Positions 16,502 to 27,358 are shown, counted from the stretch's first letter. The stretch: DNA of 42,382 nt from Calderihabitans maritimus (GCF_002207765.1 NZ_BDGJ01000198.1:41853-84234); one strand, 5' to 3'. Made by a program: numbers and translations. Notes: generated by a model not told the origin, from the sequence alone.

Positions 16502-17029
16502 ATGGACGGTTTTTTCTTTAAGCTATCCTTTGTGGTACTGTCGTTGATAACCGTGCTTTCTGCCCTGATGGTAGCTACCATGAGAAATTTGTCCCGGGCA
16601 ATTATGTTTTTGGTTTTCTTTTTCCTGGGAGCTGCAGGTCTATATTTTCTCCTTGAAGCCGAATTTCTTGCTTTGGTACAAGTAATGGTTTATGCCGGAG
16701 CAGTATCGGTTCTCTTTGCTTTTGTGATCATGCTCACGCCTCAATTGCCCGGGGTGGAGGTCCCGCAGACGACCAACCATTGGGCAGGATTGATTATCAC
16801 GGTTGTCTTCCTGCTCGTTATGTTGTTTGCGTTTAGGGAGGTCAACACGATCAAGGCGGTAGAAGTTTCCAGGAGTCTGTCGCTGAATGACCTGGGACAG
16901 ACGTTGTTGGGACAGTATTTGTTGCCTTTCGAGCTGGTGTCGTTGTTGTTGTTGGTAGCCCTGGTAGGTGCTGTTATGTACACAAGCCGGGGCCATGAGA
17001 GGGGGGAAAAGGAACATGGCTCTGGTTAA
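16502..17029 (+). CDS. nuoJ: complex I subunit NuoJ
   Basis: A 175-residue membrane subunit with five hydrophobic segments. The segment EAEFLALVQVMVYAGAVSVLF is the typical third-helix region, which contains the pi-bulge in known structures. The C-terminal part overlaps the start of nuoK by 14 bases. ATG 16502 follows AAAGAAGGGTGA. Confidence 0.94.
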   Translation: MDGFFFKLSFVVLSLITVLSALMVATMRNLSRAIMFLVFFFLGAAGLYFLLEAEFLALVQVMVYAGAVSVLFAFVIMLTPQLPGVEVPQTTNHWAGLIITVVFLLVMLFAFREVNTIKAVEVSRSLSLNDLGQTLLGQYLLPFELVSLLLLVALVGAVMYTSRGHERGEKEHGSG

Positions 17030-17321
17030 TTATCTGGTAATCGGGGCGATAGTCTTCAGCATCGGGGCCTTTGGTGTACTTACCAGGCGCAATGTAGTCT
17101 TTGTTTTTATGTGCCTGGAATTGATGTTCACTGGCGTAGGAATAACTCTGGTAGCTTTTTCCCGTTATTTTGCACCTGACTTAGCGGTAGGGTATATTTT
17201 TGTTATTTTTATGCTGACGGTGGCGGCAGCAGAGACTGCCCTGGGCTTGGGGATATTTTTGGCCGTGCAGAGAAAGCATGGTACTATCTCTACCGATGAG
17301 TTTTCCAATCTTAAGGGATGA
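17016..17321 (+). CDS. nuoK: complex I subunit NuoK
   Basis: A 101-residue, three-helix subunit of the MrpC family. The conserved glutamate sits in VFMCLELMFTGVGI, and a second one in the AAAETALGLGIFL helix. These carry protons between the antiporter-like subunits. ATG 17016 follows AGGGGGGAAAAGGA and overlaps nuoJ by 14 bases; upstream in-frame codons lie inside nuoJ. Confidence 0.95.
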   Translation: MALVNYLVIGAIVFSIGAFGVLTRRNVVFVFMCLELMFTGVGITLVAFSRYFAPDLAVGYIFVIFMLTVAAAETALGLGIFLAVQRKHGTISTDEFSNLKG

Positions 17322-17336
17322 TGAAGGTGGTGAAGT

Positions 17337-19217
17337 ATGGTGCAGTATGCCTGGCTTATTCCGGCCATGCCGTTATTGGCATTTATCGTAATTGTGGCCT
17401 TTACCTATAAGAGGCCGGTACTCAGCGGATTGGTAGGAGTTTGCGGGACGGCGATTTCTCTAATCCTTTCTCTGGCTGTTTTTGGGTCCGTATGGGCCGG
17501 AAAAGAAACTGAACTGAGTTTTCTATGGGCGGACTTGGGCCAATTAAAGCTGGAGATGGGCGTCCTGCTTGACCCCATGAGCGCGGTAATGTTCGTAGTC
17601 GTTTCCGTGATCTCGCTGTTGGTATTTATCTATTCTTTCGGGTACATGCATGGAGACCCGGGTTTTTCCCGTTTTTACGCCTTCCTGTCCCTATTTGTTT
17701 TTTCCATGTTGGGCTTGGTTGCGGCCAATAACTTTCTGCAAATTTTTATCTTCTGGGAACTGGTAGGCTTGTGCTCTTATCTCTTAATCGGATTCTGGTA
17801 CGACCAACCTGGCGTCGCACTTCCCCCGCCCTTAGCAGGAATGAGGGCCTTCATTACCACCCGTATCGGGGACGTAGGCTTTTTGCTGGGGATACTGGTG
17901 CTGGTAGCGGCAGTCCCTACCTTGAATTTTCAGGAGGTTTTTGAGTTTGCCGAGGCAGGGGAAATTAGTTCTTCCGCTTTAACGGCGGCAGGTATTTTGA
18001 TTTTCGCCGGAGCAGTTGGTAAATCCGCTCAATTTCCGCTCCACACCTGGTTACCCGACGCTATGGAAGGTCCGACCCCGGTGAGTGCGTTGATTCACGC
18101 CGCTACCATGGTGGCAGCAGGTGTATACCTGGTAGCACGGGTGATGCCGATAGTAGCCATGTCACCACAAGCACTATTGGTTATAGCTTATGTCGGAGGC
18201 TTCACTGCTTTCTTTGCGGCTACTATTGCTCTGGTTTATACCGACTTCAAGCGGGTTATCGGTTATTCCACCATTAGCCAGTTGGGGTATATGATGATGG
18301 CCCTAGGCGTTACTGGGGCGGCGAGCGTGGGTATGTTCCACCTTACAACCCATGCCTTTTTCAAAGCCTTGCTGTTTCTGGCTATCGGTAGTGCGATCCA
18401 CGCCGTCCATTCTCAGGATATGAAAGATATGGGCGGACTGGGAAAGGAAATGAAAATCACTTCCTTTGCCTTCTTGGTCGGTTCGCTGGCTTTGGCTGGA
18501 ATCCCGCCTTTCAGCGGTTTCTGGAGTAAAGATGAGATAATTTACTCGGCCTTCCACTCCGGCTATGTAGGTTTGGGAATATTGGGGTTGGTGGCGGCAT
18601 TTTTCACGGCCTTTTACATCTTCCGCGTTTACTTCCATGCCTTCCGGGGCGATGTTCCGGAGCATATGAAGAAGCACCACATTCACGAATCACCTCCGAC
18701 CATGACCATCCCCATGCTTATTTTGGCTGTATTTGCGATAGTTGTAGGCTTGGTGGGAACTCCGTGGCATAACTATTTTGCCGCTTTTATCAGTCCGGAA
18801 GAGCACCATGAGGCAGGAGTTAACTCATTGGCTCTGACACTAATGGTGGTTTCTACGCTGGTTGCGATTAGCGCCATCTTCCTGGCCTGGTTGATTTATG
18901 GACGACGCAGAGTTACCGAAGAGCCAATGGCTCGCTCGCTACCCTGGTTATTTAAGTTTCTCTCCAACAAATGGTATATTGAAAACTTTTATTATGGAGT
19001 AATTGTGCGATATGGAGCGGTTGGTCTGGCTTACTTCCTGGCCTGGTTCGACCGAGCGGTAATTGACGGCTTGGTAAATGGCGTGGCGCGGTTTGTCGAT
19101 GTTATCGGCATGGGTCTGAGACGATTGCAGACCGGCTATTTCCAGTTTTATGCGGTAATTATCTTAACGGCGGCTACCATCAGTATCGTGTACTTTGCGT
19201 TATTCTGGAATATATGA
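17337..19217 (+). CDS. nuoL: complex I subunit NuoL (antiporter-like)
   Basis: The 626-residue protein is the distal proton-pumping subunit. The MrpA-like core shows HTWLPDAMEGPTPVSALIHA with the conserved lysine region before it and TTHAFFKALLFLAIGS after it. The extra C-terminal amphipathic and membrane helices expected of NuoL are present (last 100 residues). Its full length argues for a complete pump. ATG 17337 follows GAAGGTGGTG. Confidence 0.96.
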   Translation: MVQYAWLIPAMPLLAFIVIVAFTYKRPVLSGLVGVCGTAISLILSLAVFGSVWAGKETELSFLWADLGQLKLEMGVLLDPMSAVMFVVVSVISLLVFIYSFGYMHGDPGFSRFYAFLSLFVFSMLGLVAANNFLQIFIFWELVGLCSYLLIGFWYDQPGVALPPPLAGMRAFITTRIGDVGFLLGILVLVAAVPTLNFQEVFEFAEAGEISSSALTAAGILIFAGAVGKSAQFPLHTWLPDAMEGPTPVSALIHAATMVAAGVYLVARVMPIVAMSPQALLVIAYVGGFTAFFAATIALVYTDFKRVIGYSTISQLGYMMMALGVTGAASVGMFHLTTHAFFKALLFLAIGSAIHAVHSQDMKDMGGLGKEMKITSFAFLVGSLALAGIPPFSGFWSKDEIIYSAFHSGYVGLGILGLVAAFFTAFYIFRVYFHAFRGDVPEHMKKHHIHESPPTMTIPMLILAVFAIVVGLVGTPWHNYFAAFISPEEHHEAGVNSLALTLMVVSTLVAISAIFLAWLIYGRRRVTEEPMARSLPWLFKFLSNKWYIENFYYGVIVRYGAVGLAYFLAWFDRAVIDGLVNGVARFVDVIGMGLRRLQTGYFQFYAVIILTAATISIVYFALFWNI

Positions 19218-19245
19218 ACTGGAATTGGGGGAGGGAAATAATATT

Positions 19246-20697
19246 ATGCCCTGGCTCTCGGCGTTGCTCTGGCTTCCGTTGCTGGGAACTCTCTTAATTT
19301 GCTTTATGCCACGACAGCAGGAGAAGTTAATTAAAGGTACAGCCTTAGTCGTTGCTCTGATAGACTTATTCTTATCTCTTGTTCTGTACTTCAGTTATGA
19401 TAACCGTTTGGCCGGATTTCAGTTTGTAGAAAAGGCGACCTGGATGAGCTCGCCTGCTATCAGTTACCACCTTGGGGTGGACGGGATAAGCCTCCCGATG
19501 GTAATTCTAACCACTTTCATATTTGTGTGTGCCATCCTGGCGTCGTGGAACATTAAGCACCGGACTAAAGAGTACTTCTTACTGGTTACGATTTTGGAAA
19601 CGGCTGTGTTGGGTGTATTTGTCTCTTTAGACCTGTTTCTGTTCTTCCTTTTCTGGGAACTGGAATTAATCCCCATGTATTTCTTGATAGGAATTTGGGG
19701 TTCCGAACGGCGGGAATATGCAGCGATGAAGTTTATAATCTACACCATGGCAGGCAGTGCTTTTATGCTGGCCGGATTTTTAGCCATGTATTTCCTGGCT
19801 CCCAGTCCTACCTTCGACCTGGTGGATTTGAGCCGGGCAGGATTTGCTCCTCAGGTACAAGCACTACTGTTTATCCTCCTGTTCCTGGGATTTGGCGTAA
19901 AACTTCCCGTCTTTCCTTTCCATACCTGGCTGCCTGATGCTCACGTGGAAGCACCGGCACCGATCAGTATGATCCTAGCTGGGGTACTCTTGAAAATGGG
20001 GGGCTACGGACTCATCCGCATCAATGCGGGGCTCCTGCCGGAAGGTCTTAAAGCCTTTATTCCTTTACTGGCGACTCTAGCCGTGATAAATGTTATATAC
20101 GGTGCCTATGTCGCCATGGGACAAAAGGATTTGAAGACCATGATCGCTATGTCCAGCGTAAGCCATATGGGCTTTGTCTTGCTCCCCATAGCCGCCTTAA
20201 CGCCGGTAGCGTTGAATGGTGCAGTTTTAGAAATGTTTGCCCACGGAACAGTTTCCGGTTTGCTGTTTTTCCTGATCGGCTTACTCTATGAACGGGCCCA
20301 CACCCGGCAGATACCGGAACTGGAAGGAGGCCTGGTAGCCCAAATTCCGCGCATGGGAGTGGCCTTTATTATGGCCAGCATGGCTTCGTTAGGATTACCG
20401 GGTATGAGCCAGTTTATCGCCGAATTCATGGTGTTCCTAGGATCATATCCTGTTTTGCAAGTGCCGACCATCATTGCTGTTTTCGGGATTGTGTTGACCG
20501 CCGGATATATGCTGTGGATGGTTAAAAGGATATTCTACGGTCCTCTTAACCCGCGTTGGTCTCATCTAACGGATATGGGTCAAGTTTATGAATATATTCC
20601 CCTGGTAGTCTTGATGGGCCTGACAATTGTGGTAGGCGTCTATCCTGCCTTGATAACTGATTGGAGCCATCCTAGCTTGATGGCCTTGCTCAGGTAG
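19246..20697 (+). CDS. nuoM: complex I subunit NuoM (antiporter-like)
   Basis: A 483-residue antiporter-like subunit. The conserved HTWLPDAHVEAPAPISMILAG with its downstream lysine (LLKMGGYG) and the WELELIPMYFLIGIWG helix identify NuoM. ATG 19246 is chosen for the GGGGGAGGG ribosome site about 9 bases upstream; the frame is open to 19195, inside nuoL, without a ribosome site. Confidence 0.95.
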   Translation: MPWLSALLWLPLLGTLLICFMPRQQEKLIKGTALVVALIDLFLSLVLYFSYDNRLAGFQFVEKATWMSSPAISYHLGVDGISLPMVILTTFIFVCAILASWNIKHRTKEYFLLVTILETAVLGVFVSLDLFLFFLFWELELIPMYFLIGIWGSERREYAAMKFIIYTMAGSAFMLAGFLAMYFLAPSPTFDLVDLSRAGFAPQVQALLFILLFLGFGVKLPVFPFHTWLPDAHVEAPAPISMILAGVLLKMGGYGLIRINAGLLPEGLKAFIPLLATLAVINVIYGAYVAMGQKDLKTMIAMSSVSHMGFVLLPIAALTPVALNGAVLEMFAHGTVSGLLFFLIGLLYERAHTRQIPELEGGLVAQIPRMGVAFIMASMASLGLPGMSQFIAEFMVFLGSYPVLQVPTIIAVFGIVLTAGYMLWMVKRIFYGPLNPRWSHLTDMGQVYEYIPLVVLMGLTIVVGVYPALITDWSHPSLMALLR

Positions 20698-20714
20698 ATA
20701 GGAGGCGAGGAAGC

Positions 20715-22133
20715 GTGAATTGGTGGTTACTAACCCCGGAGATTATCATAACCGTTACCGCTTTACTGGTTTTAGTACTGGACTTCATGTTGCCGGAGAG
20801 CAACCGGCGCGAGGGACTGGGAACCGTCGGGGTCCTCGGGCTGGTGGTGGCCCTTCTGGCCAGTTTCAGGCTGTTAGGGGTAGAGGATAATCTTTTCAAC
20901 GGCGTATTTGTGGTAGACCGACTGGCCGTTGCCTTTAAGATTATCTTTATCTCCGGCGCTCTGTTGGTTTATTTGCTTATCATCTCCTCCTTGGAGCGGC
21001 TGCCGGGACGGAGGGGAGAATTTTTCTGGCTGGTGCTTACCGCCTTGCTGGGAATGATGGTTACGGCTGCAAGCCGGGAGCTTGTAACCATCTACGTTGG
21101 CATCGAGCTTATCAGCCTCTCCTTTTACGCCCTGGTTGGTTACCGGCGGGACGATAAAAATGCAACGGAGGCAGCTCTTAAGTACTTTATCCTGGGTTCC
21201 TTTGCCATTGGCCTGTGGCTTTACGGAGCGGCTTTAGTTTACGGACTGACCGGGCAGACCGATTTGATAGAGATTGCCAAGATGGTAGACAGCGGGAGCA
21301 GCCCATTGCTCTTGATCGGCTTGTTCCTTCTCATAGTGGGCTTCGGCTTTAAAATGGGCCTGGCACCCTTCCACATGTGGGTTCCCGATGCCTACCAGGA
21401 GGCGCCGACTCCTGTTACTGCCTTCTTGGCCGTTGGATCGAAGGCGGCGGCCTTTGCGGTGTTTGTGCGGGTGATGTTAACGGGATTTCATTCCTTGGCT
21501 GCGACCTGGGCGCCTTGGATAGGGTTCGCGGCCGCAGTTACCATGACTTGGGGGAATGCAGCGGCATTGCGCCAGACTAATATCAAACGGATGCTTGCTT
21601 ATTCAGGTGTGGCTCATGCCGGATATGCCTTGGTAGGTGTGGCTTCGGCCAGTGCTGTAGGATCTCAAGCGGTTACCTTTTACCTGTTTGCGTACCTGTT
21701 TGCGACGCTGGGAGCCTTTGCGGTAGTGGTGGCATTTTCAAACCTGACCGGCAGCGATCTCATATCCGATTATGCCGGGTTACACTGGCGAAATCCCTTC
21801 CTCGCCTTGGGCCTGACGCTATGCCTGCTATCCTTGGCGGGGATACCTCCGCTGGCGGGCTTTTTCGGCAAGTTTTATCTCTTCTGGGGAGCCATCCAGC
21901 AGGGTGGATGGTTGCTGGTTCTGGTAATTATTGCGGCTATAAACAGTGCTATTTCCCTGTACTACTACGTAAATGTGATACGGGTGATGTATTTCATCCA
22001 ACCTTCAGTAGAGCAACCGGTAACATCCCCTTTGCTGGTAAATATAACTTTGGTGGTCGCTTTGGCGGGAATTGCTCTTGCAGCCTTTTACTTCCAGCCG
22101 GTACTTGCAGGTATTGAGCTGGCTGGGCTTTGA
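20715..22133 (+). CDS. nuoN: complex I subunit NuoN (antiporter-like)
   Basis: A 472-residue antiporter-like subunit with HMWVPDAYQEAPTPVTAFLA and the lysine-bearing VGSKAAAFAVF helix. GTG 20715 follows GGAGGCGAGG. With NuoL and NuoM it gives the full set of three pump units. An 87-base gap without an obvious terminator separates it from fdhA1, so read-through is likely. Confidence 0.95.
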   Translation: MNWWLLTPEIIITVTALLVLVLDFMLPESNRREGLGTVGVLGLVVALLASFRLLGVEDNLFNGVFVVDRLAVAFKIIFISGALLVYLLIISSLERLPGRRGEFFWLVLTALLGMMVTAASRELVTIYVGIELISLSFYALVGYRRDDKNATEAALKYFILGSFAIGLWLYGAALVYGLTGQTDLIEIAKMVDSGSSPLLLIGLFLLIVGFGFKMGLAPFHMWVPDAYQEAPTPVTAFLAVGSKAAAFAVFVRVMLTGFHSLAATWAPWIGFAAAVTMTWGNAAALRQTNIKRMLAYSGVAHAGYALVGVASASAVGSQAVTFYLFAYLFATLGAFAVVVAFSNLTGSDLISDYAGLHWRNPFLALGLTLCLLSLAGIPPLAGFFGKFYLFWGAIQQGGWLLVLVIIAAINSAISLYYYVNVIRVMYFIQPSVEQPVTSPLLVNITLVVALAGIALAAFYFQPVLAGIELAGL

Positions 22134-22220
22134 TGACGCTTGGGGGAAATAGGCTTTCGATTGAAGGGGAAGGTTTGGTTGCTTAGATCGGCTTATGATT
22201 AAGAAGGAGGGGCGTGGATA

Positions 22221-24923
22221 ATGGTTAAGTTAAAGATAAACGGGCAAGAAGTAACCGTTGATGAAAATACAACCATATTGGAAGCTGCCCGTAAAATCGG
22301 TATTTCTATTCCCACCCTCTGTTATCACCCTAGACTGAGACCTATGGGTCATTGCAGGATGTGTCTGGTAGAAGTGTCCGGGGTGGAAAAACCGGTGACT
22401 GCCTGCGATACACCGGTACAAGAGGGGATGGAAGTTATTACCGATACCCCCAAAGTTCAGGAACTGCGCAAGAGTGCACTGGAGATGCTCATTGCCGCCC
22501 ACCCGGTCAACGGTTGTTACACCTGCGACCGTTCAGGAAACTGTGAGTTCCAGGATTTTGTTTATGAGCAGGGTATAACCGAATGTGAGGTAACAACTGA
22601 CACTTACCGGTACCCGGTGGTGAAGGACAACCCGTTTATTGTACGGGATTATGAAAAGTGTATTCTTTGCGGTCGTTGCGTTGAGGCCTGCCGGGAGGTA
22701 CGGGGAAGAGGCGTCCTGGACTGGGTAGACAACGGCTTTAACAGCAAGGTGACAACAGTTAAAGACGGGAAAGAAGTTTCCTCCGAGGAAGCAGGGTGTG
22801 TTTACTGCGGCAACTGCGTGCAGGTATGTCCGGTAGGGGCGTTAGTGGAGAAAAACCGCCGTTACCAAGTGAGAGAATGGGAGATGCGGAAGGTGAAAAG
22901 CATTTGCCCCTACTGTGGAGTGGGTTGTAACCTGGAGCTCTACGTACATGATAACCGGATTGTTAAGGTAATGGGATGGGACAATCCGGAAGTGAACCAG
23001 GGTTGGTTATGCGTGAAAGGGCGGTTTGGTTGCGATTTCCTTCATGATGAAGGGCGTTTGACTACCCCCCTGATCCGGGAAGGGAAAAAAGGCGAAGGCA
23101 AGTTCCGGGAAGCCTCTTGGGAAGAAGCCTTGCATACGGTAATCAGGGGTCTGAAGCATGTTAAAGATACGTATGGTTCCGATGCCCTGGGCGTGATAAC
23201 TTCTGCCAAGTGTACTAACGAGGAAAATTACCTGATACAGAAGTTCGCACGGGCAGTGTTGAAAACGAACAATGTAGATCATTGCGCCCGTCTCTGACAC
23301 TCTTCTACGGTTGCCGGTCTGGCAACAGCATTTGGTAGCGGGGCAATGACCAATTCAATTGCTGAAGTGGAAAAGGCGAATTGTATTCTGGTAATCGGTT
23401 CTAATACCACGGAAAACCACCCCATCATCGGGCAAAAGATTAAGGCTGCGGTGAGAAACCACGGGGCCAAACTTATTGTGGCCGATCCCCGGGCGATTGA
23501 ACTGACTGAATACGCCCATATCTGGCTCAGGCAGAAACCGGGAACCGATCTGGCTCTTATTAACGGCCTACTACATGTGATAGTGGAAGAAAAGTTGTAT
23601 GATGAAGAATTTATCCGAACGCGCACGGAAGGCTTTGACGAAGTCAAGAAAGTAGTTGCCAAGTACACGCCGGAGTATGTGGAAGAAATCACGGGCGTAC
23701 CGGCAGAGGATATCCGGCGGGCGGCTCGTCTTTATGCACAGGGCCCGAGATCTAGTATATACTATGCAATGGGGATTACCCAGCATGTAACCGGGACGTA
23801 CAACGTTATGGCCCTAGCCAACTTGGCTATGGCCTGCGGCCACATTGGAAAGGAAGGTACTGGGGTTAATCCCTTGCGGGGACAAAATAACGTGCAGGGT
23901 GCCTGCGATATGGGCGGACTGCCCAACGTCTACCCCGGGTATCAGAGGGTGGATGATGACGAGGTTCGTAAGAAATTTGAAGAAGCTTGGGGAGTTGAGC
24001 TTCCGTCTAAGCCGGGCCTGACGCTGGTAGAGATGCTAAAGGCGGCAGGGGAAGGAAAGGTTAGAGGACTTTACATTGTCGGTGAAAACCCGGTGCTAAC
24101 GGATCCGGATTCGAAGCATGTAGAAGAGGCCTTGCAGAAACTGGATTTCCTGGTAGTGCAGGATATTTTCCTTACCGAGACGGCCCGTTATGCCGACGTA
24201 ATCCTACCGGCGGCCGGCTTTGCGGAGAAAGAAGGTACCTTTACCAATACGGAACGGCGGGTACAAAAACTGGAGCGGGCTCTTGACCCACCGGGCACAG
24301 CCCGGCCCGATTGGCAGATAATTCAGGATGTGGCCCGGGGTATGGGCTATCCCATGCATTATCGCACCCCGCAGGAAATTATGGAAGAGATTGCCCGGCT
24401 CACTCCCAGCTACGCCGGTATCAGTTACGACCGTCTTGGCGATATCGGTCTGCAGTGGCCCTGTCCCGATAAGAATCACCCAGGGACCCGATTCTTACAC
24501 AAAGATAAATTCGCCCGTGGCTTAGGGAAATTCCATGCTGTTGAATATCAACCGGCTGCAGTTGTCCCCGACGAAGAATATTCGATCGTTCTTACTACCG
24601 GTCGTATCCACTTCCACTATCATGCCACCATCAGCCGGCGGGCTAAAGGACTGGAGGAGGTTTGCCCCGAACCTTATGTAGAAATAAGCCCGGCAGATGC
24701 CGTGCGGATGGAAATAAGGGATGGGCAGAAGGTAAAACTTATTTCCCGCTTCGGGGAAGTGGAGGTAAAAGCAAAGATTACGCCAAGGGTAGCTCCGGGA
24801 GTAGTATTCTTGAGCTTCCACTTTGCCGAGGCACCGGTAAACCGGCTAGTCGGCCCGGCCCTCGATCCGGTTGCTAAGATACCTGAATACAAGGCGGGGG
24901 CCGTCAAGGTAGTAAAGGCCTAA
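22221..24923 (+). CDS. fdhA: formate dehydrogenase alpha subunit FdhA1 (selenoprotein, NuoG-like N-terminus)
   Basis: This 900-residue Mo/W-bisMGD enzyme oxidises formate or reduces CO2. TGA 23295-23297 encodes selenocysteine 359 within HCARLUHSS, the classical FDH active site; translation resumes in the same frame and is conserved on both sides. The N-terminal 240 residues are NuoG-like: a [2Fe-2S] with Cys34, 45, 48 and 62, a His94-Cys99-102-108 cluster, and two [4Fe-4S] sets (Cys147-157 and Cys193-203). The molybdopterin-domain cluster follows (Cys229, 232, 236). The ATG has AAGGAGG upstream. It directly follows an 11-subunit complex I lacking NuoG, so it is the likely electron input. A second copy lies at 32.8-35.5 kb. 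Confidence 0.95.
23310..23326 (+). promoter_or_regulatory. SECIS hairpin of fdhA1
   Basis: GTTGCC (23310-23315) pairs with GGCAAC (23321-23326) around the loop GGTCT. The loop begins 18 bases after the UGA. GGUCU is also the apical loop of the well-known E. coli fdhF SECIS. The paralog fdhA2 keeps the pairing with different bases. Confidence 0.85.
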
Positions 24924-25047
24924 CCCTTCCCTTAGCCCTATTTAATCAACCAAGCACGGGCTCTTTAATATCCGGCTAATTCCAGCAACAACGGGTGTTG
25001 ATTGCCGGGCAGAACACAATTATTATGAAAAGGGAGGTTTTATAAAA

Positions 25048-25896
25048 ATGGCGGCTAACATTTTGGATGGGAAAAAGATTGCTCAGGAGGTCCGGGAAGA
25101 AATTAAAAGGGAAGTAGAAGAGCTTAAGTCCAAGGGAGTACACCCGGGACTGGCGGTTATTCTTGTAGGTGATGACCCGGCTTCGCAAGTGTATGTACGT
25201 AATAAGCATAAGGCCTGTGGAGACGTTGGTATTTACTCAGAAGTACACCGTCTACCGAAGGAAACTACGCAGGAAGAGTTGCTGGAACTGATTCATAAAC
25301 TGAACAATGATGACAAAATTCATGGTATCCTAGTACAATTACCGGTACCGGACCATATTGACGAAAAGGCCGTTATTGATGCTATCTCTTTGGACAAGGA
25401 CGTGGACGGTTTCCACCCGGCTAACGTCGGCAATTTAGTAATTGGTGATGAATGCTTCTATCCTTGTACCCCTCACGGATGTATGGTTCTCCTAGATAAG
25501 GCTGGAATCGACCCCAAAGGGAAAAAGGCGGTAGTAGTTGGTCGCAGTAATATTGTTGGCAAGCCGGTGGCTATGATGCTTTTGGCCAGGCATGCGACGG
25601 TAACTATCTGTCATTCGCGAACCCAAAACTTGGCGGAAGAAACCCGGCAGGCAGATATTTTGGTTGCGGCAGTAGGCCGTCCGGAAATGATTACCGGGGA
25701 CATGATTAAGGAAGGTGCGGTTGTAATCGACGTGGGAATTAACCGGCTCGATGATGGACGTTTGGTCGGAGATGTACATTTTGAAAGCGCTGCCGAAAAG
25801 GCCAGCTGGATTACTCCGGTACCTGGTGGCGTAGGTCCTATGACTATTACTATGCTCCTAAAGAACACGGTGGAGGCGGCCCGGCGCAAGTGTTAA
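25048..25896 (+). CDS. folD: bifunctional methylene-THF dehydrogenase/cyclohydrolase FolD
   Basis: FolD interconverts methylene-, methenyl- and formyl-tetrahydrofolate in one-carbon metabolism. In an acetogen-like organism it would serve the methyl branch starting from formate. The 282-residue protein has the catalytic-lysine region [23 protein letters not shown], the NAD(P) loop [13 protein letters not shown] and the terminal [15 protein letters not shown]. The ATG follows AAAGGGAGG. It overlaps xseA by 7 bases. Confidence 0.96.
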   Translation: MAANILDGKKIAQEVREEIKREVEELKSKGVHPGLAVILVGDDPASQVYVRNKHKACGDVGIYSEVHRLPKETTQEELLELIHKLNNDDKIHGILVQLPVPDHIDEKAVIDAISLDKDVDGFHPANVGNLVIGDECFYPCTPHGCMVLLDKAGIDPKGKKAVVVGRSNIVGKPVAMMLLARHATVTICHSRTQNLAEETRQADILVAAVGRPEMITGDMIKEGAVVIDVGINRLDDGRLVGDVHFESAAEKASWITPVPGGVGPMTITMLLKNTVEAARRKC

Positions 25897-27116
25897 CGCA
25901 ACAGGTATTTACCGTAACGGAGGTTAATCGTCACGTTAGGCAACTTTTAGAAAACGACCAAATATTGAGAGATATATGGGTGCGCGGTGAAATTTCCAAC
26001 TTTAAGCACCATACGTCGGGACACATGTACTTTACCTTGAAGGACGACGGTAGCGCCCTGCGCTGCGTGATGTTTCGGCGTCAGAACAGCCGCTTGCTTT
26101 TCCAGCCGGAAAATGGGATGAAGGTCCTTGCGCGGGGCTATGTATCTCTTTACGAGCGAGATGGCCTCTATCAGCTTTATGTCCAGGAACTACGGGCCGA
26201 TGGGCTGGGAGATCTCCATTTGGCCTTCGAACAATTGAAGAAGAAACTGGAAGCAGAGGGTTTGTTTGATTCTGCTCGTAAACGCGCAATACCGGTTTTG
26301 CCTAGCAAAATCGGTATTGTTACTTCTACTACTGGGGCTGCCCTGCGGGACATTATTTCCGTTATTACCCGGCGTTTTCCGAATGTTGAACTCATTATTG
26401 CTCCTGCCCTGGTACAGGGAGAGGAGGCACCGGCAGAGATTGCCGCTGCTATAGAACTTTTAAATCGTCATGGGGAAGCGGAAGTTATAATAGTAGGACG
26501 GGGCGGGGGATCGTTGGAAGAATTGTGGGCATTTAACACTGAGCCGGTGGCACGAGCTATTTATGCCTCACGCATACCGGTCATTTCGGCGGTAGGACAT
26601 CAAACCGATTTTACCATTGCTGATTTTGTGGCCGACTGCCGGGCGCCTACGCCTTCCGCTGCGGCAGAAATGGTAGTTCCTGTCAAGGAAGAAATTAGAA
26701 GAAATCTAAACGCCTCTTTTGAGCGTTTGAGGCAGGCGCTGCAACGAAAGTTGGAGTGGGGCCGGAACAGGTTGGAAAATTTGCAAGGTCGTCCAGTTAT
26801 GCAGAGGCCGGAGACTCTTCTTAATGAAGCACGCCAGGCGGTTGATTTATGGGAAAAGGAACTCCACCGTCAGATGGAACTCCGGCTTGGCGAAAGGGTG
26901 CAGGTTTTGCAGCGATTGGCGGGTCAATTGAACAGTTTAAGTCCCCTGGCGGTATTGGAGCGGGGTTATGCCTTTTGCAGGGAGGTTGACAGCGGAAAGA
27001 TAATAAATAATAGTGATCAGGTAGAAGTGGGAGGATTAGTGGAGGTTACCCTGCGGCGGGGTGTTCTTCACTGTCGGGTCGAGGAGAAAAAGGAGGATTT
27101 ACATTGGCAGAAATAA
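25890..27116 (+). CDS. xseA: exodeoxyribonuclease VII large subunit
   Basis: The 408-residue protein has the N-terminal OB fold ([23 protein letters not shown], residues 30-52), the catalytic core [15 protein letters not shown], and [14 protein letters not shown] with [19 protein letters not shown] long helical coiled region follows. The enzyme degrades single-stranded DNA with XseB. The GTG start lies in the end of folD, and the stop overlaps xseB by 13 bases. Confidence 0.95.
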   Translation: MLTQQVFTVTEVNRHVRQLLENDQILRDIWVRGEISNFKHHTSGHMYFTLKDDGSALRCVMFRRQNSRLLFQPENGMKVLARGYVSLYERDGLYQLYVQELRADGLGDLHLAFEQLKKKLEAEGLFDSARKRAIPVLPSKIGIVTSTTGAALRDIISVITRRFPNVELIIAPALVQGEEAPAEIAAAIELLNRHGEAEVIIVGRGGGSLEELWAFNTEPVARAIYASRIPVISAVGHQTDFTIADFVADCRAPTPSAAAEMVVPVKEEIRRNLNASFERLRQALQRKLEWGRNRLENLQGRPVMQRPETLLNEARQAVDLWEKELHRQMELRLGERVQVLQRLAGQLNSLSPLAVLERGYAFCREVDSGKIINNSDQVEVGGLVEVTLRRGVLHCRVEEKKEDLHWQK

Positions 27117-27358
27117 AGGATTTGACTTTTGAACAGGCGTTGGAGCGCCTGGAGAAAATAGTTCGGGCTTTAGAAACGGGCAACCTGTCTCTGGAAGATT
27201 CCCTGCAGCATTTTGAAGAGGGCATTAAGTTAATTAAATTTTGCAACCATAAATTAGAGGCTGCAGAAAGAAAAGTTTCTCTGCTGGTAGAGAAGGCGGA
27301 CGGTGAACTCGTCTTAGAAGCTTTCCAGGAGCAGAAAGAGGATGGTGTAAAAGAGTAG
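27104..27358 (+). CDS. xseB: exodeoxyribonuclease VII small subunit
   Basis: An 84-residue helical protein with the family pattern TFEQALERLEKIVRALETGNLSLEDSL. TTG 27104 follows AGGAGG by about 8 bases and overlaps xseA. XseB coats the XseA helices. The stop shares a base with the ispA start. Confidence 0.94.
   Translation: MAEIKDLTFEQALERLEKIVRALETGNLSLEDSLQHFEEGIKLIKFCNHKLEAAERKVSLLVEKADGELVLEAFQEQKEDGVKE

Noticed and set aside
22221-24923. fdhA1 split by a stop codon, looking like a pseudogene or two genes
   Set aside because: The TGA is at the known Sec site, the frame is unchanged across it, and a SECIS hairpin follows.
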